From Coriobacteriia bacterium (GTDB lineage Bacteria; Actinomycetota; Coriobacteriia; Coriobacteriales; QAMH01), in contig CAAEKX010000048.1 in assembly GCA_900756605.1 (NCBI GenBank), forward strand, positions 1 through 11,332: a stretch of DNA of 11,332 nt, given 5' to 3'. Made by a program: the position numbers and the translations under genes. Shown here piece after piece: positions 5,820 to 11,332 of this stretch (position 1 is the stretch's first letter; each line of letters begins with the position of its first letter). Below the pieces are notes generated by a model, which did not search any database, was not told the DNA's origin, and worked only from the letters and a program-made list of their open reading frames with translations.

Positions 5820-7648
5820 TCCACGGTCACCGACTTCGCGAGGTTGCGCGGCTTGTCGACATCACAGCCGCGCTCGAGCGCGATGTAACGCGCAAAGAGC
5901 TGCAACGGAACGCTTGCCGTGATGGCCGTGCACCAATCGGCGATGCGCGGGATGTAGAAGACGTAATCGGCGATATCGGCAACCTCCTGGTCGCCCTCGG
6001 AGGCAACCGCCACGACGCGCGAACCGCGCGCGAGAATCTCCTGCACGTTGCTGAGCGTCTGCATGCGCGTGGGGGACTCGGTCACGACCGCGACGACGGG
6101 AACGTTCTCGTCGAGCAGCGCAATCGGGCCATGCTTGAGCTCGCCGGCCGGATAGGCCTCGGCGTGCAGGTAGCTGATCTCCTTAAGCTTGAGCGCTCCC
6201 TCCTTGCAGATGGGAGAGCCGATGCCGCGGCCCACGTACATGACCGAATGGGCCTTCGCGACCTCCTTGGCCGCCTCCTCAATCACGGAGGTGTCCTGCA
6301 GGATGTCCTCGATCTGGGCGGGCGTCTCGCGCAGCTCGTAGTACAGCGATTTGACCTGACGCGTGGTTAGACGGCCCTTCTTCTGGCCCAGAAACATCGC
6401 GATGAGCGCAAGGCAGGAAATCTGCGCGAGAAAGGACTTGGTCGCCGCGACGGAAATCTCCATGTTCGCCTTGACGTAGAGCGTGCCGTCAGATTCGCGC
6501 GTGATGCGACTGCCCACGCAGTTGGTGATAGCGAAGACGCGCGCGCCCTTGGAACGGGCAATGCGCACGGCAGCGAGCGTATCGGCGGTCTCTCCAGACT
6601 GCGAGACGGCAATGACGAGCGTCGAGGATGAGACGATGGGATTACGATAGCGAAACTCGCTCGCCACCTCGACCGTCGTCGGGATGCGCGCCCAGCGCTC
6701 GATAAGGTCACGGGCAACGAGACCGGCATGATAGCTCGTGCCGCAGCCGATGATGTAGACGTTGTCGATGGCATCGATATCGTCATCGTCAAGCGCAAGG
6801 TTATCGAAGAGCACGTAGCCGTTCTTGACCGCGCCGCTGATGGTATCGCGCACGGCACGCGGCTGCTCGTAAATCTCCTTGAGCATGAAGTCCGGAAAAC
6901 CGCCGCGCTCGGCGTCCTCGGCGTCCCAGTCGATGTGCATGGTCTCGAGCTCGACGGGCTCGCCCGGCGCGCTGAAATAATCGATGCTCGTGGGCTTGAG
7001 CAATGCGAATTGACCGTCCTCGAGAAAGACGACGTCACGCGTGAAATCCATGATGGCAACGATGTCGCTGGCCACGAGCGCGGCAGGTTCATCGCCCTCG
7101 GAGAGGCCGACGACGATGGGGCTATCCTTGCGCGTGACCGCAATCTCGCCCGGATGATCGACATGCATGACGGCCAGGCCGTAGGCGCCCTGCAAAACCT
7201 CCGTCGTGCGTGCGAGAGCGTCGATCAAATCGCCGTCATAGTACTTCTCGATGAGATGGGCGACGATCTCGGTATCCGTCTCGCTCTTGAAGACGTGGCC
7301 CTCGGATTCGAGGAGATCACGCAGCTGCACGAAGTTCTCGATGATGCCGTTATGCACGACGGCAATCTTGCCCGAGCAATCCGAGTGAGGATGCGCGTTC
7401 GGCTCGGTCGGACGACCGTGCGTTGCCCAGCGCGTGTGACCGATGCCGCAAGTCGAGGTGACATCCCAGTCTTCGACCGCCTTGGCCAGCTCTTCGACTT
7501 TGCCGACACGTCGCACGATGCTGATCTTGTCGTTCGTCTCGACGGCGATGCCCGCCGAGTCGTAGCCGCGATACTCGAGCTTGCGCAGCCCTTCGAGCAA
7601 TATGTCGCGTACGGGAGCAGTGCCAGTGTAACCAACGATTCCGCACAT
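5816..7648 (-). CDS. glmS: Glutamine-fructose-6-phosphate aminotransferase GlmS
   Basis: This is a complete 610-residue enzyme making glucosamine-6-phosphate from fructose-6-phosphate and glutamine, the entry to UDP-GlcNAc and peptidoglycan. The N-terminal class II glutaminase starts MCGIVGYTG with the Cys2 nucleophile and contains LEYRGYDSAG (24-33) and HTRWATHG (71-78). The two SIS isomerase domains follow, with GCGTSYHAG at 301-309 and SQSGET at 349-354. The C-terminus is the expected KPRNLAKSVTVE. The ATG at 7648 has an AAAGGG-type ribosome binding site about 8-10 nt upstream. It is the first gene after the rpmA terminator, and probably the first of the left-hand operon. The intergenic region is too short for the roughly 150-nt glmS ribozyme of Bacillota, and no such core is seen. 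Confidence 0.98.
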   Translation of the reverse strand: MCGIVGYTGTAPVRDILLEGLRKLEYRGYDSAGIAVETNDKISIVRRVGKVEELAKAVEDWDVTSTCGIGHTRWATHGRPTEPNAHPHSDCSGKIAVVHNGIIENFVQLRDLLESEGHVFKSETDTEIVAHLIEKYYDGDLIDALARTTEVLQGAYGLAVMHVDHPGEIAVTRKDSPIVVGLSEGDEPAALVASDIVAIMDFTRDVVFLEDGQFALLKPTSIDYFSAPGEPVELETMHIDWDAEDAERGGFPDFMLKEIYEQPRAVRDTISGAVKNGYVLFDNLALDDDDIDAIDNVYIIGCGTSYHAGLVARDLIERWARIPTTVEVASEFRYRNPIVSSSTLVIAVSQSGETADTLAAVRIARSKGARVFAITNCVGSRITRESDGTLYVKANMEISVAATKSFLAQISCLALIAMFLGQKKGRLTTRQVKSLYYELRETPAQIEDILQDTSVIEEAAKEVAKAHSVMYVGRGIGSPICKEGALKLKEISYLHAEAYPAGELKHGPIALLDENVPVVAVVTESPTRMQTLSNVQEILARGSRVVAVASEGDQEVADIADYVFYIPRIADWCTAITASVPLQLFARYIALERGCDVDKPRNLAKSVTVE

Positions 7649-7686
7649 GTGGAAACCGCCCTTTCGAGGTGAGTCTTAAAGTACAG

Positions 7687-7695
7687 ATTCTATCA
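7687..7695 (-). promoter_or_regulatory. Extended -10 promoter for glmS operon
   Basis: The minus strand reads TGATAGAAT, which is TGn plus a five-of-six match to TATAAT. The -35 position (about 7710-7715, TGGTTT) is poor, as is usual for extended -10 promoters. Transcription would start near 7680, giving a leader of about 30 nt. The site lies between the rpmA terminator and glmS, where a promoter is required by the layout. Confidence 0.45.
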
Positions 7696-7697
7696 AA

Positions 7698-7723
7698 GCG
7701 CCCTGCCCCAAACCACTGGGCGC
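7698..7723 (-). repeat. Inverted repeat upstream of glmS -10
   Basis: GCGCCC (7698-7703) and GGGCGC (7718-7723) are exact 6-nt inverted arms with a 14-nt spacer. They cover the -35 region of the putative glmS promoter. This could be a regulator binding site, or a weak hairpin on transcripts that read through the upstream terminator. Six bases is short enough to occur by chance in GC-rich DNA. Confidence 0.3.
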
Positions 7724-7735
7724 ACCGAGTTACAT

Positions 7736-7769
7736 AAAAAGCCCCGTGCCATATGGCAACGGGGCTTTT
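7736..7769 (-). terminator. Intrinsic terminator of rplU-rpmA
   Basis: On the minus strand the stem GCCCCG/CGGGGC encloses the palindrome TGCCATATGGCA with one bulged T. It is preceded by AAAA and followed by TTTTT. It lies about 20 nt after the rpmA stop and before the glmS promoter. The flanking A and T runs make it usable in both directions, but only the minus strand has an upstream gene to end. Confidence 0.9.
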
Positions 7770-7789
7770 CCTGCATTGCTTGAGGTGCG

Positions 7790-8041
7790 TTACGCCTGGG
7801 GAATCACGTGAACCTTGCGCTTGAGACCCTTGGTGTACTTCACCGTGCCGGGAACCATCGCGAACAGCGTGTCATCCTTGCCACGACCGACGTTCTCGCC
7901 GGGATGGAAGTGCGTGCCGCGCTGGCGAACGAGAATCTCGCCCGCGTTGACAACCTGACCGGCAAAACGCTTGCAGCCAAGACGCTGCGCGTGGGAATCG
8001 CGGCCGTTACGACTGGATCCGAGGCCTTTCTTGTGTGCCAT
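7790..8041 (-). CDS. rpmA: 50S ribosomal protein L27
   Basis: This is an 83-residue, complete L27 beginning MAHKKGLGSSRNGRDS and containing GEILVRQRGTHFHPGENVG. L27 reaches the peptidyl-transferase centre through its N-terminus. The protein starts directly at the mature MAHKKG sequence. It therefore lacks the cleaved N-terminal extension found in Bacillota, which agrees with the absence of a prp (ysxB) protease gene between rplU and rpmA. AAGGGGG lies about 10 nt before the ATG, and the gap to rplU is 19 nt. The usual next gene, obgE, is not present; a terminator follows. Confidence 0.98.
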   Translation of the reverse strand: MAHKKGLGSSRNGRDSHAQRLGCKRFAGQVVNAGEILVRQRGTHFHPGENVGRGKDDTLFAMVPGTVKYTKGLKRKVHVIPQA

Positions 8042-8060
8042 AAGTCTTCAGCCCCCTTCG

Positions 8061-8630
8061 CTACTCTGCGTTGGTGATGGTCTCGATGATATCGGCCTTG
8101 CGGGCACCGCTCGGGAGCTTGATGTCATGCTCCTTGGCGTAATCCTTGAGCTCGGCAACCGTCATCTTGGTGAAATCGACGTCAGCCTTCTTGGCAGGAG
8201 CAGCCGCCTTCGTCTCCTTCTTGGCGGGCTTCTCGGCGGCGGGCTTAGCAGCCTTTGCAGGCTTCTCGGCTTTGGCCGGCTTCTCTGCGGCGGCCTTCTT
8301 GGGCGCCGGAGCAGCAGCCTTGGTGCCGTTCACGTCGACGATGCAAAGGCGGGTGAGCTGCTGGCGATGACCGCGCGTGCGCTTGTAGCCCTTGCGCTTC
8401 TTGAACTTGAAGATGATCTGTTTGTCACCCTTGTGCTGGTCGAGAATCTCGGCCGTGACATTGGTCTTGGCAAGAGCACTCGCGTCCGTGACGACGTTGG
8501 AGCCGTCGTTGAGGAAGAGCACGTCGAGAGAGACCTTGTCGCCGGCCTCGCCCTCGATCTTCTCAACGTCGAGCACGTCGCCCGGCTTCACGGTGTACTG
8601 CTTGCCACCGGTTTTAACAATCGCGTACAT
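8061..8630 (-). CDS. rplU: 50S ribosomal protein L21 with long C-terminal extension
   Basis: This is a 189-residue protein. Residues 1-103 are a normal L21 (MYAIVKTGGKQYTV; FKFKKRKGYKRTRGHRQ; LTRLCIVDV), which binds 23S rRNA early in 50S assembly. Residues 104-149 are a low-complexity Ala/Lys/Pro/Glu tail with EKPAK repeats. Residues 152-186 (TVAELKDYAKEHDIKLPSG, then ARKADIIETI) resemble a SAP or Rho N-terminal helix-extension-helix nucleic-acid-binding motif. Standard L21 is about 100-105 residues. The frame is open to an ATG at 8645, but the ATG at 8630 is preferred: it gives the standard MYAIV start and has GAAAGG 7 nt upstream, while the earlier ATG lies directly against that site. Confidence 0.96.
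   Translation of the reverse strand: MYAIVKTGGKQYTVKPGDVLDVEKIEGEAGDKVSLDVLFLNDGSNVVTDASALAKTNVTAEILDQHKGDKQIIFKFKKRKGYKRTRGHRQQLTRLCIVDVNGTKAAAPAPKKAAAEKPAKAEKPAKAAKPAAEKPAKKETKAAAPAKKADVDFTKMTVAELKDYAKEHDIKLPSGARKADIIETITNAE
8184..8321 (-). repeat. Low-complexity Lys/Ala/Pro coding tract in rplU
   Basis: This stretch encodes residues 104-149 of L21. It is made almost only of Ala, Lys, Pro and Glu, with imperfect AEKPAK and AAKPA units. It is a flexible basic linker between the ribosomal domain and the C-terminal SAP-like motif. Such tracts vary in repeat number between relatives. Confidence 0.75.
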
Positions 8631-8712
8631 GTTCGTACCTTTCATTACTCATTGACATGCCCGTATCGTGCGGGAAAGGGAAAAGAACCGTCACGAGGGG
8701 GCAAACGCTAAT

Positions 8713-8741
8713 AGTCTACTAGCAGAACCCCGACGTGACAA
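8713..8741 (-). promoter_or_regulatory. Promoter for rplU-rpmA
   Basis: On the minus strand, TTGTCA (8736-8741, five of six matches to TTGACA) and TAGACT (8713-8718, four of six matches to TATAAT) are separated by exactly 17 nt. Transcription would start near 8706 and leave a leader of about 75 nt before the rplU ATG. The -10 lies inside a near-palindrome, CTAGTAGACTATTAG (8709-8723), which could be an operator. The rest of the 168-nt gap holds no recognisable terminator or conserved leader. Confidence 0.55.
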
Positions 8742-8813
8742 GGAAAAATTTGAAGGGACAGCGCATCGGGTACGAGAGCAAGCCTCCATGTGGTCGTCCA
8801 GCCGCTCCGTGGT

Positions 8814-9485
8814 TTACGCTTCCCGCAACTCCATCCGCGTGAGGCTCCTGATGGCAACGGGTCCATCCATCAGCTCGCAAGCAGCGGCAATGAACTTATC
8901 GGGGCGTAGCGCCCCCTCGTTGCCCTGGAAGGTGGAGAAGTCGATCGTCACGACATCATCGTCGGCAGTTACGTGCGGACCATCCACGAGCCTGCCCTCG
9001 AATTCGACGCGCTTGACCGTCGTCTTACGGCCCTTGGTCTTCGTGACCTCGATGAAGCCGCGATCAACCAGCTGCTCGAGCGCGCGCGTCACGTCGTCGA
9101 CATCGATTCCCTCGCACGCGAGCTCGGCCTTCCACACGCTCACCGGATACGTAACATCAATCGCATCATCGCCATGGGCGCAATATGCGCATGCAATGGG
9201 CATGAGGTTTTCCGGAGCAGCCGCTTGCAGCGCCGCGAGCGCAAGATCGGGTGAAACGTACTCACGCAAACGCAGGTCGAAGTATTCCGAGCGTGAGCCG
9301 GCTCCTACGGGCAATGCAGGACCAAAGGCAATCTTCATGTGCGGATTGAAACCCTCGGTGATCGCGAAGGGCAGGCCGGCCCTGCGCACGACACGCTCCA
9401 TCGAACGCACGGTCTCGAGATGCGACAGATACGCGAGCCTGTCCGTGATCTGGTACTTGACTCGCAGACGAAACCCCTCGCTCAT
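8814..9485 (-). CDS. DUF2344 / TIGR03936 radical SAM-linked protein
   Basis: This is a 223-residue protein of the family encoded beside, or fused to, TIGR03960-type radical SAM proteins. The diagnostic N-terminal part is present: RLRVKYQ, YLSHLETVRSMERVVRRAG, then the conserved EGFNPHMKIAFGPALPVG and SEYFDL. The C-terminal half is less conserved. Its biochemical function is unknown; the tight linkage implies it serves the neighbouring radical SAM enzyme. The ATG at 9485 overlaps that gene's stop as ATGA and has GAGGTG about 7 nt upstream. A GTG at 9491 is in frame but too near the ribosome binding site. It is followed by the rplU promoter, and many relatives also show this order. Confidence 0.9.
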   Translation of the reverse strand: MSEGFRLRVKYQITDRLAYLSHLETVRSMERVVRRAGLPFAITEGFNPHMKIAFGPALPVGAGSRSEYFDLRLREYVSPDLALAALQAAAPENLMPIACAYCAHGDDAIDVTYPVSVWKAELACEGIDVDDVTRALEQLVDRGFIEVTKTKGRKTTVKRVEFEGRLVDGPHVTADDDVVTIDFSTFQGNEGALRPDKFIAAACELMDGPVAIRSLTRMELREA

Positions 9486-11332
9486 GCGCACTCACCTCGC
9501 AGGGTTCGCGTGCCTTCGATAACGTTCGTCATTCCCACAAGCGGGCAGACGCCGCACTGCGAGCAGCTCGTAAAGCTGCAATCGGGCGTCACCTCGCCCA
9601 CGCGGGCACGGGCACGTTCCTCGCGCAGGAACTCCTCGCTCACGCCAGCGGAGATATGACCCCACGGAAGAGGAGCACCTTCCTCGTATTCGCAGGCAGC
9701 GCGCTGCATGATGGGCACGCCGCACACGTCACCGGCCTGTTCCCAGGCGGCAAAGGTAAACTGCTCGGTCCAGGCGTCAAAACGCGCGCCTCGGCGCCAT
9801 GCTTCCTCGATCAGCTCGGCGCACTCTCGTCCACCACGAGCCAAGACCGCCTCGACGTAACTCGTATCCGAATCATGCCAGTGCAGGTTGATGCCCTTTT
9901 TGGGGAAGCTCGCCCGCAGCACGTCGATGCGGTGGCTAATCTCCGAAAGCGATATCTGGCCGTTCCACTGAAACGGCGTCATCGCCTTGGGAATGAAGAG
10001 CGCGACCGAGACATTGAGGCGGATATTGCGCGGCTCCCCCTCGGGAACGGCATCCTTGGCAGCGGCATAGACACGACGGCACAGGGCGCCGATGCCGGCA
10101 ACGTCCTCGTCGGTCTCACCTGGCAGCCCGATCATGAAGTAGAGCTTGAAGCCACGCCAGCCCGCCTCGACGGCGCTCGTCACGGCATGGAGCAGGTCTT
10201 CCTCGCTCACGCCCTTGTTGATGACATCGCGCATACGCTGCGTACCTGCCTCGGGAGCAAGCGTAAGGCTGCCCTTCTTCTCGCCCGCCGCGAGTCGCGC
10301 AAGCTCGACGCCGAGCGCATCGACACGCTGGCTCGGCAGGCTCACGCTCTTGCCCGTCTGCGAGAAGCTGCGGTTCAATCGCCTGAGCATTTGCTCGATA
10401 GTCGAGTGGTCCGTCGAGGAAAGCGAGGTGAGGGACACCTCGTCATAGCCCGTCGAGGCAAGGCCGTCCATGACCGCCGCGATAACGGTATCGGCTTTGC
10501 GTTCGCGTACGGGGCGATAGATCATGCCCGCCTGGCAAAAGCGGCAGCCGCGATTGCAGCCGCGCAGAATCTCGATTGCGAGACGGTCGTGCACGAGCTC
10601 GCAATACGGGACGATCTGGCGCGGCAGGGCAGGCAGCGCATCGAAATCGCGAATGATGCGCTTTGTGACCTGCGCCGGCACCTCCGCGTCAACTGGCGTG
10701 ACCGTCGTGTAACCGCGCATGCCTGCCGCCAGCTGCTCATCGCGAATCTCATGCTCCTCGACGTCATAGAGACTCGGAACATATACGCCCTCGATGCGGG
10801 AGAGCTCGCGCAGAATCTCCGCACGCGACGCACCCCGCTTCTTGAGCTCGCGATGCCTGAGCGCGACTTCCACGTCGAGCTCTTCACCCTCCCCCACGAA
10901 GATGAGATCGAAGAACGGTGCGAACGGCTCGGGGTTGTACGCACAGGGACCACCGCCCATGACGAGCGGCTCGTCCTCCCCGCGCTCGTCGGCATGCAGC
11001 GTGATGTCGGCAAGATCAAGAAACTCGAGGATGTTCGTGGCGCAGAGCTCGTGCGGCAAGGTGATGCCAACGAAATCGAAATTGCACACGGGCGTATAGG
11101 TCTCGAGGGACGCAAGTGGCAGCCCATGCTCGCGCATGAGGGCGATCATGTCGACCCAGGGCAGATAGGCACGCTCGCAGTAAATATGCTCGTTGGCGTT
11201 GAGGCAATCGTAGAGAATGGCGATGGCCTGGTTTGCCTGGCCGATCTCGTACGTGTCCGGATACACGAGCACCGCATGATAATCGGCGCCTTGCTTCTCG
11301 GAAGGCGCGACACTGCCCCACTCCTGGCCCAA
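9482..11332 (-). CDS. TIGR03960-type radical SAM protein (5' end missing)
   Basis: This frame covers 616 residues and is open at the window end, where its first codon (TTG) is internal and not a start. Family comparison suggests some 20-30 residues are missing. The N-terminal region (VLVYPDTYEIG near 21-31, MGGGPCAYNPEPFAPFFD, VGEGEELDVE) resembles a B12-binding-like domain. The radical SAM core has CNRGCRFC at 259-266, the Cx3Cx2C motif for the 4Fe-4S cluster that cleaves S-adenosylmethionine. Further core pieces are SLTSLSSTDHS and APEAGTQRMRDVINKG. The last 35 residues hold five more cysteines (about 585, 590, 593, 596 and 615; CSQCGVC), perhaps an auxiliary cluster. The substrate is unknown. 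It is translationally coupled to the DUF2344 gene, and both lie upstream of ribosomal protein genes, which hints at, but does not show, an RNA or translation role. Confidence 0.9.
   Translation of the reverse strand: MGQEWGSVAPSEKQGADYHAVLVYPDTYEIGQANQAIAILYDCLNANEHIYCERAYLPWVDMIALMREHGLPLASLETYTPVCNFDFVGITLPHELCATNILEFLDLADITLHADERGEDEPLVMGGGPCAYNPEPFAPFFDLIFVGEGEELDVEVALRHRELKKRGASRAEILRELSRIEGVYVPSLYDVEEHEIRDEQLAAGMRGYTTVTPVDAEVPAQVTKRIIRDFDALPALPRQIVPYCELVHDRLAIEILRGCNRGCRFCQAGMIYRPVRERKADTVIAAVMDGLASTGYDEVSLTSLSSTDHSTIEQMLRRLNRSFSQTGKSVSLPSQRVDALGVELARLAAGEKKGSLTLAPEAGTQRMRDVINKGVSEEDLLHAVTSAVEAGWRGFKLYFMIGLPGETDEDVAGIGALCRRVYAAAKDAVPEGEPRNIRLNVSVALFIPKAMTPFQWNGQISLSEISHRIDVLRASFPKKGINLHWHDSDTSYVEAVLARGGRECAELIEEAWRRGARFDAWTEQFTFAAWEQAGDVCGVPIMQRAACEYEEGAPLPWGHISAGVSEEFLREERARARVGEVTPDCSFTSCSQCGVCPLVGMTNVIEGTRTLRGECA

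Noticed and set aside
6728..7672. Long plus-strand open frame (314 codons) opposite glmS
   Set aside because: It is antisense to a complete, motif-rich glmS and has no recognisable domain. It is a codon-bias shadow of GC-rich DNA. The same applies to plus-strand frames at 705-1346, 1816-2619, 2445-3095, 5148-5888, 7971-8711 and 8668-9522.
7649..7735. glmS ribozyme or riboswitch before glmS
   Set aside because: Fewer than 90 nt lie between the terminator and the start codon, too little for the ribozyme, and no matching core sequence was seen.
8646..8706. Structured L21 leader RNA upstream of rplU
   Set aside because: Only a weak CCCG/CGGG stem (around 8662-8676) was found by eye, and nothing matching a known ribosomal protein leader could be supported.
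2496..11332. A defence island, mobile element or CRISPR system
   Set aside because: Every intact gene in this stretch belongs to a housekeeping family or a known uncharacterised pair. No transposase, integrase, repeat array or attachment site was seen.

Overview
The window looks like an 11.3 kb piece, probably a whole contig, from a GC-rich Gram-positive-type bacterium. The best guess is a member of the Coriobacteriia (Actinomycetota). That guess rests on the base composition, the radical SAM/DUF2344 pair directly upstream of rplU-rpmA, an L27 without a cleavable N-terminal extension, and the short-spaced glmS-acpS-NAD(P)H-hydrate dehydratase-alr-udg-tsaE run. It is inference from gene content; no marker search was possible.

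All intact genes lie on the minus strand, so transcription runs from the right end to the left. Right block (about 8814-11332): a radical SAM protein cut by the window end and its DUF2344 partner, joined by an ATGA overlap. Middle block (7736-8741): a good promoter, rplU, rpmA and a strong intrinsic terminator. L21 carries an unusual Lys/Ala/Pro tail ending in a SAP/Rho-N-like motif. Left block (1-7695): an extended -10 promoter followed by glmS, acpS, nnrD-type dehydratase, alr, udg, tsaE, a membrane-anchored J-domain protein, an HlyD-like membrane-fusion protein and tsaB. Genes in this block overlap or sit within about 30 nt of each other, so they probably form one operon. Its products serve cell-wall precursor supply (GlmS, Alr), cofactor maintenance and repair (AcpS, the dehydratase, UDG) and the t6A tRNA modification (TsaE, TsaB).

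The main anomaly is at the left end. The N-terminal part of tsaB lies on the minus strand (from 306), while the next part of the same protein, including its GRGPGSFTGVRIG signature, lies on the plus strand (2 to about 190). tsaB is therefore broken by an inverted junction at about 186-198. A fold-back assembly or amplification chimera at a contig end is the most likely cause; a real local inversion is possible.

No mobile element, CRISPR array, tRNA or rRNA was seen, and no gene-free stretch exceeds 300 bases. The longest are 168 nt before rplU and 141 nt before glmS. Apart from the tsaB junction and several protein extensions, this is ordinary housekeeping DNA. I found no convincing new system.
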